From Heloderma charlesbogerti (lineage: Eukaryota > Chordata > Lepidosauria > Squamata > Helodermatidae): a DNA stretch of 64,000 nucleotides. Position numbers and translations under genes: made by a program. Positions 38,168-46,395 of the stretch are shown here, piece by piece. Positions within the stretch are counted from its first letter, which is position 1. Every line of letters starts with the position of its first letter. The DNA is taken from assembly GCA_026122225.1 (NCBI GenBank), contig JANEZZ010002887.1, positions 186,001-250,000 of the forward strand. Reading direction: 5' to 3'. The notes beneath the pieces are model-generated. The model saw only the letters and a program-made list of their open reading frames with translations. It searched no databases and had not been told where the DNA came from.

Positions 38168-39924
38168 GAAAAAAGGGGGGACACTCTCTGTCACCTTGTA
38201 TTTAAAGACAAGACCAACCCCTCTCTAAAAATTCTTAACATTTACTTGTCCTCTCACAGAATAATCCAAACCTCAAGGGATGTTTTGCTCTCCCTGCCCC
38301 TCAAATCCTCCTGAAACAGAAGAAATCCATCTTGACCAAATACTTCAGCCCAGTACAATACAATTACATACAGCCAGAAGGAGGAAGTGTTTAAAAGGAG
38401 CAGGGATACCCAAATTTAGTCTCGGGGAGTTTTCCCTCCCCCACCCCCATTCAGGGTTCCTGACGTCAAAGCTGGAGCCTGAAATGCAGCAAGTCAAAGA
38501 GACCGCTGCATTGATCAGGCCAGGCTCCTAGTAGTTATACCCGGACTGCCAGTCATAGAATCATAGGGTTGGAAGGGGCCTACAAGACCATCAAGACCAA
38601 CCCCCTGCTCAGTGCAGGAAGCCTGATTCCCAGGCCGTCTCCCATCCAAGTACTAACCAGGGCTGACCCTGCTTAGCTTCCGAGATCAGATGAGGTCGGG
38701 CACATCCAGCCCTTTGCTCATCAGTCTCGAGGCTTCAAACTGCCTGCCAGTCACAGCAGCTGTTATTATACAATGCTGTTCTCTCGTGGGCCTGGAGAGG
38801 GCTCTGAGACATGAGCACATGGTCCACGGTAGCTCTCATGGTTAGCAGCTGGACCCAGCACCCTCAAGCAGTTCCCTGGATGTGAGTTCCCCAGGAGGGC
38901 CCAGTGGTGCTGATTCTGGGCCCTCCCACCTGCCCCTTTCCACAGGTTATGGCTGCAGCAGCGGGGCCTAGGAAGCCATTTAAAATGCCCTACAGTGTTC
39001 CAGATGATAGGACACTGGGGCATTGAAAGGCAGCTTACAACCGCCTGCCACAGATCATAGCAGTACTGCCCACTACTGGTAAGCTCACTGGGGATGGGGC
39101 AATGTTGTTGAGGTGAGGCCCACCAGACAGCACTTTAACCGAGGGGCCTCATATGTGGAGCCAGCCCCGGTAGTTCATGAGGCTGGGCCAGTGAGCTATC
39201 CCAAGGTGCCCAGATCAGATTGTAGAATCTGGAAGCCAACAACAAGAACGTGCTGCTGATGCCTGGTGTCCTGAGATAGTGACTGGAGATGCACCTTCCC
39301 ATCTGCACAGTAAAAGAGGTGGGAAGGTGCATTCCCATCCAACTGCTTCTTAGTGAAGAGGTTGTATTCTACATCCAGTTGTGTGGGTCCTGCACTCAAA
39401 TGTAGTCGCTGAACTACCCCATGCCAGTTCCTTTACCAAAGGGTCACGTTACAGGTGATGAGAAAGGCATGGATCTTTTATCAAATGCCAAATAGCAGCT
39501 GCAGGGGGCTTGATCAGGCTTGGGACTGTTGGGTGCGGAGAGGAGGACCTTCACCTTCTCCCCTCCCATAATGCTGATTAAAACTTCCTCTCCAAAAGCT
39601 GCTGTTTGTATCATTGGCGCCTCCATTCTGATGTAAATAGCAGAGTTTGGAGGACTGCTCAGGATCACAACAGTGACGGGAAGGTTTAAACTCCCCCTCT
39701 CTGCTCCCAGCAGTCCTAGGCACAACTTTAAAAGATGCATTTAGTTTCAAGGCCCAAAGGGTCATGGTAATATAGTTATTTAGCTGAACATTCTCTGGTC
39801 ATCTGAGTCTGATTTGTTTTATCCTTTCACACTGCTCTTCTGGCTTTATTTCCACAGGCATAGAAGGCCAAAAGAAAAAATCATTTATCTTCATGTCCAA
39901 ACCTCAGATGCAGCGCCTAATTAA
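16161..39924 (+). CDS. SLC22A2: SLC22A2 (OCT2)-like organic cation transporter, complete gene, 11 coding exons
   Basis: Polyspecific, potential-driven transporter of organic cations at the plasma membrane (major facilitator superfamily, SLC22). The joined exons encode 556 residues; human OCT2 has 555. Visible features: the N-terminus [12 protein letters not shown]1 at about residues 22-45; a large extracellular loop with N-glycosylation sequons (NYT, NVS, NKS) and the family's cysteines; the MFS loop motif GYMADRFGRK at the exon 2/3 junction; PESPRWL after TM6; and CDIGG in TM11, whose aspartate (residue 476) aligns with the substrate-binding Asp475 of rat Oct1. Exon lengths after exon 1 are 104, 155, 169, 115, 107, 215, 109, 113, 100 and 67 (coding), and every splice phase is consistent. 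The start has A at -3. OCT2 is preferred over OCT1 because of [28 protein letters not shown] and the short tail ending in PN. The 3' end faces the SLC22A1-like gene. UTR limits and promoter were not determined. Confidence 0.95.
18088..18457. mobile_element. ~370-bp inverted-repeat DNA element (GGGTGCAATYCTAT family)
   Basis: Starts GAGCAATCTTATAGCCCC and ends ATAGGATTGTGCCC followed by TTA. Inner motif ACAGACTCTGGGGGGGCGTAGG. Lies in SLC22A2 intron 1. Confidence 0.55.
18943..19046 (+). CDS. SLC22A2: SLC22A2 exon 2
   Basis: 104 bp, the standard length for this exon. It encodes [17 protein letters not shown] and the TM2 segment up to YMAD. Acceptor TTTTTAG, donor GTGGGT; it ends two bases into an arginine codon. 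No long ORF marks it; it was found from the conserved FNLVC motif. Confidence 0.95.
19870..20024 (+). CDS. SLC22A2: SLC22A2 exon 3
   Basis: 155 bp. Completes the MFS signature (D)RFGRK and encodes TM3-TM4, including [13 protein letters not shown] and [12 protein letters not shown]. Acceptor CTCTGCAG, donor GTAAGG; one base of the next codon (isoleucine) is left over. Confidence 0.95.
20530..20662. mobile_element. Palindromic MITE (CCAGATGTTTTGG family)
   Basis: GTGGGCAACTTGTGGTCCTC at one end and the inverted GGGCCACAAGTTGCCCACC at the other, with an interior CTACAAC/GTTGTAG palindrome. SLC22A2 intron 3. Confidence 0.7.
20996..21164 (+). CDS. SLC22A2: SLC22A2 exon 4
   Basis: 169 bp. Encodes [15 protein letters not shown] to NFFFLLYYW (TM5-TM6). 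The acceptor is the AG at 20994-20995, because it restores the conserved ITEFVG; a second AG six bases further would delete two residues in frame and change a third. Donor GTAAGA. Confidence 0.93.
21423..21798. mobile_element. ~375-bp non-coding element, copy 1
   Basis: Ends AGGGCTCTTTCACAC and GTGTAGAGATGCCCT form an imperfect inverted repeat (AGGGC......ACAC). The interior (ATTGAGATTGCTCCTTCATGG, ATGCAGGATTTTAGGCTG) recurs in reverse at 22370-22740 and 34522-34905. SLC22A2 intron 4. Class uncertain, probably a DNA transposon relic. Confidence 0.65.
22007..22121 (+). CDS. SLC22A2: SLC22A2 exon 5
   Basis: 115 bp. Encodes the OCT hallmark [12 protein letters not shown] and the start of the large cytosolic loop, ending KLPPSME. 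Acceptor TTACAG, donor GTAACC (a weaker +5/+6 match); phase 0. Confidence 0.94.
22370..22740. mobile_element. ~370-bp non-coding element, copy 2 (inverted)
   Basis: Reverse orientation of copy 1: GCATCTCTACACCAGCCTA at the left, GAAGAAAGCCT at the right. It sits 249 bases after SLC22A2 exon 5, so copies 1 and 2 form a potential long hairpin around exon 5 in the pre-mRNA. Confidence 0.65.
22925..23530 (-). mobile_element. CR1/L2-type LINE 3' fragment
   Basis: Minus-strand remnants [13 protein letters not shown] and [12 protein letters not shown] at 23312-23521 match the C-terminal reverse transcriptase region. It continues into an A-rich 3' tail (AATTAAAATACAAAACAG). Frames broken. Confidence 0.65.
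24446..24484. repeat. (CA)n microsatellite
   Basis: CA run with two CACG interruptions. Confidence 0.95.
24775..25599. mobile_element. GC-rich hAT-like element, 825 bp
   Basis: Starts TAGGGTGCACC and ends GCACGGCCCTG, hAT-like short inverted ends (YAGGG). A perfect 8-bp duplication TTTTCAAC lies at 24767-24774 and 25600-25607. It contains an internal inverted pair around CCAGGTAAGGAG(C/T)TGGGGG (reverse at about 24957-24977, forward at 25425-25445) and a GGCGGCnCC-type triplet-rich block (25310-25400). No credible transposase: the long minus frame at 24966-25685 is low-complexity and runs past the element. SLC22A2 intron 5. Confidence 0.75.
25955..26061 (+). CDS. SLC22A2: SLC22A2 exon 6
   Basis: 107 bp. 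Encodes the acidic stretch [12 protein letters not shown] and the conserved [16 protein letters not shown] up to LMYTW. Acceptor TTCTAG, donor GTAAGA. It lies only 355 bases after the end of a GC-rich hAT-like insertion. Confidence 0.94.
27045..27625. mobile_element. Palindrome-rich hAT-like element, copy A
   Basis: Starts TAGGGATGTACAAAT and ends GGAATTCTCCTCCATCCCTA(C). The interior is one long, nearly perfect foldback centred near 27300 (TAGCTATTTACGTAGCCTAT against ATAGGCTACATAAATAGCTA). Flanks CTGATGGG and GTGATTGG agree at 6 of 8 bases, as an aged 8-bp target duplication. Inserted in the antisense LINE. Non-coding. Confidence 0.8.
28362..29227. mobile_element. Palindrome-rich hAT-like element, copy B
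   Basis: 866 bp. Ends TAGGGATG...CATCCCTA with a perfect 8-bp duplication ATTGAAAT at 28354-28361 and 29228-29235. The interior is a series of alternating palindromes: four centred on TACGTAGCCTATCAC cores (about 28630-28676, 28755-28793, 28869-28909, 28946-28983) and three on GCAAATGGCGG/CCGCCATTTGC (about 28699-28727, 28811-28847, 29000-29031). Inserted in the antisense LINE, whose sequence rejoins when one duplication copy and the element are removed. No transposase frame. Confidence 0.88.
30754..30968 (+). CDS. SLC22A2: SLC22A2 exon 7
   Basis: 215 bp, the standard length. Encodes [36 protein letters not shown] and [13 protein letters not shown] (TM7-TM9). Acceptor TGTCTAG, donor GTGAGT. 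An antisense LINE reading frame runs into this exon on the other strand but is only a shadow. Confidence 0.96.
31764..31872 (+). CDS. SLC22A2: SLC22A2 exon 8
   Basis: 109 bp. Encodes [16 protein letters not shown] and the conserved [14 protein letters not shown]. Acceptor TTTTCAG, donor GTGAGT. Confidence 0.95.
31983..32052. mobile_element. 70-bp miniature inverted-repeat element, TTA duplication
   Basis: GGGGCACAATCCTATGCATG at one end and its reverse CATGCATAGGATTGTGCCC at the other: 19 bases of inverted repeat, flanked by TTA (31980-31982 and 32053-32055). A TWA duplication suggests PIF/Harbinger-type mobilisation. SLC22A2 intron 8, 110 bases after exon 8. Confidence 0.75.
32215..32760 (-). 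mobile_element. LINE 3' fragment
   Basis: The plus strand shows the reversed form of the CR1/L2-type 3' region: TATTTATTTAAAAATATTTATAGG, then ATAACAACA-rich and GGAAAAGGCCCTCCCC segments. Reading frames are lost. SLC22A2 intron 8. Confidence 0.5.
33665..33795. repeat. Local palindrome cluster
   Basis: AGTAGTGTAAGCAG occurs at about 33681 and 33719; its inverse CTGCTTACACTACAGCT follows at about 33741 and CTGCTTACACTTCAGCT at about 33767. GCTAGTGGGAGCT also repeats. Direct and inverted copies are interleaved in about 130 bases. Confidence 0.7.
33943..34297 (+). repeat. ~350-bp interspersed repeat shared by both genes, copy 1
   Basis: The stretch from CAGGCTTTTGAGCGCCTTTGG to TGATGCCAGCCCTGC matches 53044-53940 in the same order (CCCCCTCCCTC.GTGAGTCTGCC, GACAGGCAGAG..CCAG, TGTTGTCTGG.CAGAGTGAG). 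Family not identified. It ends about 50 bases before SLC22A2 exon 9. Confidence 0.65.
34351..34463 (+). CDS. SLC22A2: SLC22A2 exon 9
   Basis: 113 bp. Encodes [20 protein letters not shown] and the start of the last helices up to ELPLVVF. It contains the TM11 aspartate (residue 476) expected to contact cationic substrates. The acceptor follows a long T tract; donor GTAAGA. Confidence 0.95.
34522..34905. mobile_element. ~380-bp non-coding element, copy 3 (inverted)
   Basis: Same family as 21423-21798 and 22370-22740, in the orientation of copy 2: AGGGGCATCTCTACAGCAGCC to GAAGGAGCCCT. Only 58 bases after SLC22A2 exon 9. Confidence 0.65.
35011..35142. mobile_element. Palindromic MITE (CCAGATGTTTTGG family)
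   Basis: CAACACGGTGCCCCTCCAGATG at the left and the inverted CATCTGGAGGGCACTAGG at the right, with CCATCAGCCCCAACCAGCATGG inside. SLC22A2 intron 9. Confidence 0.7.
35616..36420. mobile_element. 805-bp inverted-repeat DNA element
   Basis: A perfect 15-base terminal inverted repeat: GGCCCCATCTACATG at the left and CATGTAGATGGGGCC at the right. No clear flanking duplication and no transposase frame. The interior is not repeated elsewhere in the window. SLC22A2 intron 9. Confidence 0.7.
37225..37324 (+). CDS. SLC22A2: SLC22A2 exon 10
   Basis: 100 bp. Encodes the end of TM12 and the conserved [21 protein letters not shown]. Acceptor TTGAAG (weak pyrimidine tract), donor GTATGG. The two-base phase fits exon 11. 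Confidence 0.92.
37737..37805 (+). mobile_element. CR1 3'-end fragment
   Basis: GAGCAGGGGGTTGGACTCGA, then TTCCAAACCTTCTATTC and the octamer-like end ATTCTATGATTCTATGA, the known style of CR1 3' ends. SLC22A2 intron 10. Confidence 0.75.
38133..38165. repeat. (GT)n microsatellite
   Basis: Uninterrupted GT run of about 16 units. Confidence 0.95.
38555..38710 (-). mobile_element. 5S rRNA-derived SINE or pseudogene joined to a CR1-like tail
   Basis: On the minus strand 38625-38705 reads TGATCTCGGAAGCTAAGCAG, CCTGGTTAGTACTTGGATGG and GGGAGACGGCCTGGGAAT, the internal promoter half of 5S rRNA. It is followed by the reversed CR1-style CATAGAATCATAGGGTTGGA. The 5' and 3' ends of 5S are missing, so this is not a working 5S gene. 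Confidence 0.8.
39858..39924 (+). CDS. SLC22A2: SLC22A2 exon 11 (coding part)
   Basis: 67 bp to the TAA stop. Encodes the cytosolic tail [20 protein letters not shown], matching the OCT2 tail pattern (KEK.IYL.VQ, ending in N). Acceptor TTCCACAG. Too short to stand out as an ORF. Confidence 0.93.
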
Positions 39925-39980
39925 GGACAGGCAGCTGCAGGATTTTCCCTTGATGAACGATTAAGGAAAAATGGAACGTG

Positions 39981-40023
39981 AGGGTGGGGCGGTATAGAAA
40001 TTAAATAAATTAAATAATAAATG
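39981..40023 (+). mobile_element. LINE tail fragment in the SLC22A2 3' UTR
   Basis: GGGTGGGGCGGTATAGAAA followed by A/T-rich repeats with AATAAA matches the 3' tails of the LINEs in this window. It starts 57 bases after the SLC22A2 stop codon. Confidence 0.6.
40004..40021 (+). promoter_or_regulatory. Candidate polyadenylation signals of SLC22A2
   Basis: Two overlapping-region AATAAA hexamers (40004-40009 and 40016-40021) lie 80-97 bases after the stop codon. They sit in a short LINE-like tail (GGGCGGTATAGAAATTAAAT...). A third AATAAA is at 40498-40503. Which one is used cannot be told from sequence. Confidence 0.4.
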
Positions 40024-40326
40024 AAATGGAATGAGGGTGGACACAAACACATCCCTTCAAAGTTTGCCAACATTCTTCAAACTTTATGCACCCTCTGATT
40101 CTTTACTTCCTTATCATGATTCCAGTGTGTTTTAGAGAATTCTGTAGTCCTGGAAAGAACTTTATAGATTATGTAATATATACAATGCCTCCCAGTGGCC
40201 TAAAGAGGCACATAGTTCTGGTAGTCAAGTTTAAGCTAAGCCAAGGGCATGATCCAGTCCCCCATTGATTTTAATAGGAGACAGTTGAGAGCATGTACTT
40301 ATGTTTCCATTGCAATCAATGAGAAT

Positions 40327-40348
40327 TGTTGTTGTTGTTGTTGTTGTT
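40327..40348. repeat. (GTT)n microsatellite
   Basis: Seven GTT units. Confidence 0.9.
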
Positions 40349-40994
40349 ACTTATGCTTAATTGGCTGGATTATGCCCCACGTTTCCAACAGCCTACGTTA
40401 GCCAGATAGCTACTTTAAATGCTACGTATTTCTTTCGCATTGTGGTTTTTCTAGGTCTTTCCTTGGTAAAGATTTCACTACACTGGGCTAAACGAATAAT
40501 AAAGTGTGAACACAGCCAGGAAAAGAGGGCAGTGGAGGCTGGTGGCTCCTATGTCAGTGACTGAAATCTAGGTTTCAGTCAGAACCAGTCTGAACTCTAA
40601 AGGTTGGTGGCTTCAGTGTCAGTGAAGCACCTTGGAAAGCTCCTTTAGAGTTCTGACTGAAACCTGGAGCGGATTCGCTGCCCCACTGCCACCGTCCTCC
40701 GCTGAAAGAGGTAGTAGGCACTCGGTCACTGGTGGCCTTCAACGTGGCCAGCCATCTATTGGCAGTGCACTAGCTGGACTAGATAGCCTCCAACTTTAAT
40801 TTCTCTGCCCATAATATTTTGGAAGAGAGGACTGCAATCCTATGTATCCACACTTGGATGTAAATCCCACTTAAATGAATTGGAATTACTTTTGAATTTA
40901 AATGAATTTAATTACTTTTGTGTAAACATTGGATCTGAATGTGGTCGTGGAGTACAAAAAGAAAAAATACTGTAGAACTTGCTTTGTAGAAGCC

Positions 40995-41202
40995 TGGAAA
41001 AGACCCTGATGCTGGGAAAGACTGAAGGCAAAAGGAGAAGGGGACAGCAGAGGATGAGATGGCTAGATAGCATCACCGATGCAATGAATATGAACTTGAG
41101 CACACTCCGGGAAAGAGCGGAGGACAGGAAGGCCTGGCGTGCTATGGTCCATGGGGTCACAAAGAGTCGGACACGACTTAATGACTGAACAACAACAACA
41201 AC
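40995..41202 (+). mobile_element. BovB (RTE) LINE 3' fragment with long flanking duplication
   Basis: The plus strand encodes KTEGKRRRGQQRMRWLDSI, LRERAEDRKAWRAMVHGV and KSRTRLND, the C-terminal end of the BovB protein, then an ACAACAACA tail. It is flanked by near-identical direct repeats of 71 and 68 bases (40924-40994 and 41203-41270), which differ by a 3-base indel and a few substitutions. About 208 bp, heavily 5' truncated. Confidence 0.9.
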
Positions 41203-41270
41203 AAACATTGGATCTGAATGTGGTGGAGTACAAAAAGAAAAAATACTGTAGAACTTGCCTTGTGGAAGCC

Positions 41271-44200
41271 CATTATGACAAAGTCTGAGATCTCATGTTC
41301 AAAATTAGTAATAAATTAGTTTCTAGGAAAAGAAGTAGGGAAGTCGGTCTGATGAATTAGGGAGACTCTTGATTGGCAAACTGACAGAACAATGTTTTCA
41401 AGAGAAAAGCAGCAATATTACTAGTGAAGGACAAATACATACCTTGCATGATGAAATGTTGAATGCGGTTAGGAAAGCAAGAAGTGAAAGTGAATGGAAA
41501 GGCTTCTTTACAATGCTTTTGCATCAATCAAATGCACAGACAGTCCCTAAAGATAAGAGAAGCAATTGACATGCATTTGGCTATGCGCTGTATTCAGTAC
41601 TTCAAGTACCAGTATTGTTTAGCATTTATGATTTAAACTTAGTATCTAGAAAAGGTTTTAATTTTAACTGTCTAGTTCTCCTCTTCTTAACGTTGGGCAC
41701 TGTCTAATCAAAATTAAATGCATTTTAAGTGTCACTGATGTCAAAAGGGAGTTCAAGTAAACTCAGAGCAATGGGAATTGAGAATTCCCATTATGCTTAA
41801 TTTTGATTGGTTTGTGCCCTTAATTTAACCTTGTGAGTGCTTCATCTCGTGTGGGTGTGTATGTGTACATAAACACACACACCTCCACCTTGCATCTCAT
41901 CCACCCACTTCAGGTATCTGATGATGTAAAAGCTGTTGTCTAAGCTCATGCCAAATAATAAATCAGTTTGGTCCCCCGATACTTTGGGTGTTCTTGATTG
42001 ATGAGGGTTACTTCATCTCTTGTGCAAAAAATCTCTTGATTTTTTTTTTTTGTTCTCTTGGGGACGGGACTGGGGTAGGGGGAGAAACAGATGTTTAAAA
42101 GTGCCTTTCTACTCACCAAAGCATAGCACATAATTTATAATTACAAAGAACATTGTGTCTCCAAACCAAATTGCCATAAATACAACAGGATCGGTGTTTC
42201 AACAGTAACTAGATATTTCCATCCCTTTGATGCGCACGCGTGCGCACGTGTGTGTGTGTAAGAAAGTTAATGAATGGAAGTGCTAAAAGGCATGTATGGG
42301 GCCTGTGCAGTGGAAGAGGAAGACAATACTGTATCCTTCAAAATGCCATCAAAGCTTACTGCATAGTTGTCATATTTATATCCCACATTCCTAACAAGAA
42401 GCTTGGAGCCAAAGTATATGTTATGTTATTCCCACTTTTAAAAATGCATATTTAAACTACGCACTTGTATTTTGAAGAAAGTGCAGCTGACAAAAAAGCA
42501 GCAAATGGCAACTTCAGGAGCAAATAGCCAGGGGGAGTGCATTTTCAGCAGGAAACCAGTGTGGGCCCTTTTCCAGAATGGGGCCCCCACAGCTTCTTTT
42601 TCTTCAAAACAAAATGTTGGCAGTTTATTCTTGCAGGGGTGTGTGGAATCTGGCTGGCTGGGGGTGGGGGGTGAATCCAGCCCAGAAGGCCATACCCCTT
42701 CCTATGGCTGTACCCCCTTCCTCCCAACCACCAATTGTTGGGTGGCTTCCTGGCTGTTCTGCAGTTATTTCCCCATTGTAAAAGGTTGAAAAGCTTCTCC
42801 TGAAGCTTAGGTATTGGCAGTAAGAGCTTTAGGCTGGTATTTTTTTAAGAGTTTGGTGCCACCCTTTTGCCTTTGGCACTGCCCCCTTTATCTTCAACCC
42901 CACCCAGAACTAGAATGCCATCCCCAAAATGCGTCTCCAAAGTGGAATTTGGCCCTCAGGTTGTAAGAGGTTCCCCACCCCTCTCTAAGAGGGCTTCTGT
43001 GTTCCAAACAGCAGATTCCAGGAGTTGGGAAAACAAAACGTGGCTCTCCTGGAACGCTTTGGAAACTTCCACCAACTTTTTACACATCTAACCAGGATCT
43101 CAAATGAGTAGTTGGCTGTGCACTGGCACAACAAATCCATACGTTCTTCACAAAAAGTAATCTCAGCTTGTAGGCATTACAGGTGAGCATTTTGGAGGGA
43201 TAGCTCATGCTCATGTACATGGATGGGATGACTTCTTAATATATTCCTTTTGGACACATAGTTGGATTCCTTTTTACATGAAACACTTGTGGAGGGTCTT
43301 TTATTACACCACATGAGCAAAATAAGCTATGAGGTGATTTTAAGCTCTTCCTGTTTGTTGCATCTGTAGTTTGTTTTATGCAGACTTGACCTTGACTTTA
43401 AACTGTGAGACAGCTGGACATGCTGCCAGAAGGAAAATCTATATGACAACCACATCATTGAAGAATAGATGCTGAATCTCTCCTAAGGGAATTATTTGTA
43501 GCAGTGACATACAGTGTGTCTCTTTAAAAAGGATCAAAGCAAAATGTTCTACAGGAAGAATGATCTTTAACTTAAAAGTCCCTGTTTTGGACATGTGGCT
43601 GAAAGGATGATTATACATTCTTCTTGAATGCTGCTGACCAATTGACAGTTGCTTCAAGTTACAGCCATATAAGCTTGACCACTTATCTACTGCATATGCC
43701 TGTTACGCATTTCAGTAGTAATGGAGGTAACTGAGCAGCGTTTGGAGGAGATGTACACCTGTAAGAACCAAGGGCATGCTGTTAATCAACTGTAATACTA
43801 TTTCTCCAATTCAAAATAAATGCAAGCTGCCCCAAAAGGAAAAATGGTTTTAACTGCCAATATTATAATCCCTCTATACAAATCCATGGTGCAATCACAC
43901 TTGGAATAATGTGCATAGTTCTGGTTGCTGCTTCTCAAAAAGGAAACGGTACAGAAAAGCACAGTCAAAAACACCAACTCCTATGATGGGGGTTCTAGTT
44001 TAGAAAAAAGGTGAGTAAATGGCAGGGGGAACATGACAGAGGTTTATAAACGTATGCCTGGCATGGAGAGAAGATAGCTGCCCAATAATGGCAGCTATTT
44101 CTCCCTGTCCAACCCTCCGAATGCCCTTGGGAACAACACTATGTCATGAAGTTGTAGTAAGGCTTTTGGGGAGTGGGGTAAAAAAAGAAAAGAAAAACCC

Positions 44201-44590
44201 TCAGCCACCTCATATCTTAAGATGATCCCCCCCGCAGAGTCTTAGAATATCCCCACCCCAAAAGTTACCAAATATCCACCCTTTTCATGGGGGATAAATG
44301 ATGCTGTGAAAGTTGGGTGTGTGGGAGGGGGATATTCAGCCCAGCTTGAAGGTGGATAGATGGATAAAAGACTGTTAAAAATTTATCTCCACATGAATAA
44401 AGGATTCATTTCCCGGGACTATCACTCAATTGTTTTATTATTTTACTTACAAGAGCATGTGCATAGAGCTTTTTGGCCCTAACAAAGGCCCCCAAAGTAA
44501 TTTTCAAATGAAATGTGAAGTAACAAAACTTAAATCTAAGACCTCAAAATCAAAGCAGCAGAGTTAAAAACTTCAGTCATATATGGGAAA
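41271..44590. other. Intergenic DNA between the convergent genes
   Basis: No exon was recognised. It contains diverged repeats (about 42840-43000, related to 13025-13300 and 37352-37680), a GCGCACGCGTGCGCAC alternating purine-pyrimidine patch near 42232, and plain A/T-rich sequence. Confidence 0.5.
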
Positions 44591-44591
44591 A

Positions 44592-45034
44592 GCAATCCTC
44601 TGGCCCCTAGACAGTGTCTGGGGGGCCATAGGATTGTTCAGTTTCCTGACTCCAAGGCCAGAGTCCTGTCAAGAAGACAGGGCTCTGACCTCAGAGACAG
44701 GGCTCCAACCTCGGAGCCAGGAAACTGCACTTTCCGCCTCTTCCCCCTCCTACTTGTAGCTGGCATAGAGAGGTAGCTGGCTACCTCTCCACATTCAGAA
44801 AATGGAGCGCAGAGATGGGGAAAAGGGCCATGGAGAAGCTGCGGTGGCTGCAATACACCGTTTCCTATGGCTTCCACAGCCTCCTTCCCTCTCATTGCAA
44901 GCTGCTGCTGCTAGATGACAAAATCACCTGTCTAGCAGAAATGCAGGGTGGCTGGAGAGCAGAGGTGTCCTCCCGCCCTGCATGAGATCCTTAGCAGTTT
45001 GGAGGCTGAGAACTATCCACATAGGATTGTGCCC
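44592..45034. mobile_element. ~440-bp inverted-repeat DNA element (GGGTGCAATYCTAT family)
   Basis: Starts GCAATCCTCTGGCCCCTAG and ends ATAGGATTGTGCCC followed by TAA. Inner motif CAGTGTCTGGGGGGCCATAGG. It abuts the hAT-like element that starts at 45051. Confidence 0.6.
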
Positions 45035-45050
45035 TAAATCATGTCTAGTG

Positions 45051-45680
45051 TAGGGGTGTATGGAAATCACCTTTCTGAGTCCGCTGGGGGGTCAGCAATC
45101 CATTCCTTCCCCCAGAATCCTCCCTGGCCAGATCCGCTCCACAGCGAGTCCGCAGAGCCACTGGCCAGGTCCATCCGCTGCCGGACTGCCAGTCTTTGGA
45201 TGCAAATGGCATCTGGCGTAGCGGACGCCATTTGCGTCCCTGCCTTTTGCCGTGATACGCTATGTAAAGATTTATGTAGCCTATCACGGCAAAGAGCAGG
45301 GATGCAAATGGCGTAGCGGATGCCGGATGCCATTTGCGTCCAAAGACCAGCAGTCTGGCAGTGGATGGACCTGGCCGGTGGCTCTGTGGACTCATAGCGG
45401 ACGCCATTTGCCTTCCTGCTCTTTGCTGTGAGAGGCTATGTAAATCTTTACGTAGCCTATCATAGCAAAAGGCAGGGACACAAATGGCGTCCGCTACGCT
45501 GGACGCCATCTGCGTCCGAAGACAGGCAGGAGCGGACAGGACAGGCAGCAGCGGATGGACGGTGGCAGGTAGGATCTGGCCGGCACAGATTCCCCCAGGT
45601 GGCGGAGGTGAGTCTTTCATTCTGCCGCGGACTCCGGGGGAACTCATTGGAGTCCTTGGCGGAATTCTCCGCCATCCCTA
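45051..45680. mobile_element. Palindrome-rich hAT-like element, copy C
   Basis: 630 bp. Starts TAGGGGTGTATGGAAAT and ends GCGGAATTCTCCGCCATCCCTA-like (TTCTCCGCCATCCCTA), with a perfect 8-bp duplication GTCTAGTG at 45043-45050 and 45681-45688. Two foldbacks carry TATGTAAAGATTTATGTAGCC and TATGTAAATCTTTACGTAGC centres, flanked by CGGACGCCATTTGCGTCC-type arms. Shares ends and cores with 27045-27625 and 28362-29227. Non-coding. Confidence 0.88.
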
Positions 45681-46395
45681 GTCTAGTGTTGTGTTTACAA
45701 GAAAAAGTTGAGCTTGTCAAAGTGCTCCAAATTCCATCCTGAAGTTTCATCTCATGTCCATATCAAATTGCGATCTTTGAGGGTTTTTTCTTTTCGCATG
45801 AAAATTCATGCAGAAGCTCATGCTTATTTTTCCAAATGTACACATCAGTTGTGCACATCTTTGTAATACACGCATTCTTCTTCCATCGATTAAAGTGTGC
45901 TCGTTCACCTTTTTCAGAAGTACACATCTTTCCATGCGCATTTTCCAAATGTAAGCATGCTGTCAAACACTTTTGGTGTGTGTTCAAATCACATTGCAAG
46001 CTCAGGAATTTACATGACTGAAAATTGCATTCAAGTCCATGTTCGGTTCTGGAGGTGTGAATTGGAGAAATCCTGATCGAAAATTTACTGAAATAAATTT
46101 CTCATACATCTCCAGCTAGGTGGAATAAGATCTTATTTATGGCCCAACTAAAAGGCAGCAGGGACGGTGCTAGTCTCACCCCTTTAAAAGAATGTCACTT
46201 CATATGTTATATGCTAAATTTACCATAGTCCTTAGTTTAACAGAGGCACACATGGGACAAAAATATATACTTATATTTTTGCATAATGATCTCTACAGTC
46301 ACTTTCAGTTTTATCTGTGCCTTTCGTAGGCATGCCAGTGAGCAAAGCTGGACGTTTTATAAAGAAAAGCTGAAAGCACACGTTCCAAATAACAT

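Noticed and set aside
38625..38705. Functional 5S rRNA gene
   Set aside because: Both ends of 5S are missing and the segment is embedded in repeat sequence.
40979..41202. Ruminant DNA contamination suggested by BovB similarity
   Set aside because: Both BovB pieces are inserted with target duplications in the same DNA as the transporter genes, and BovB is native to squamates.
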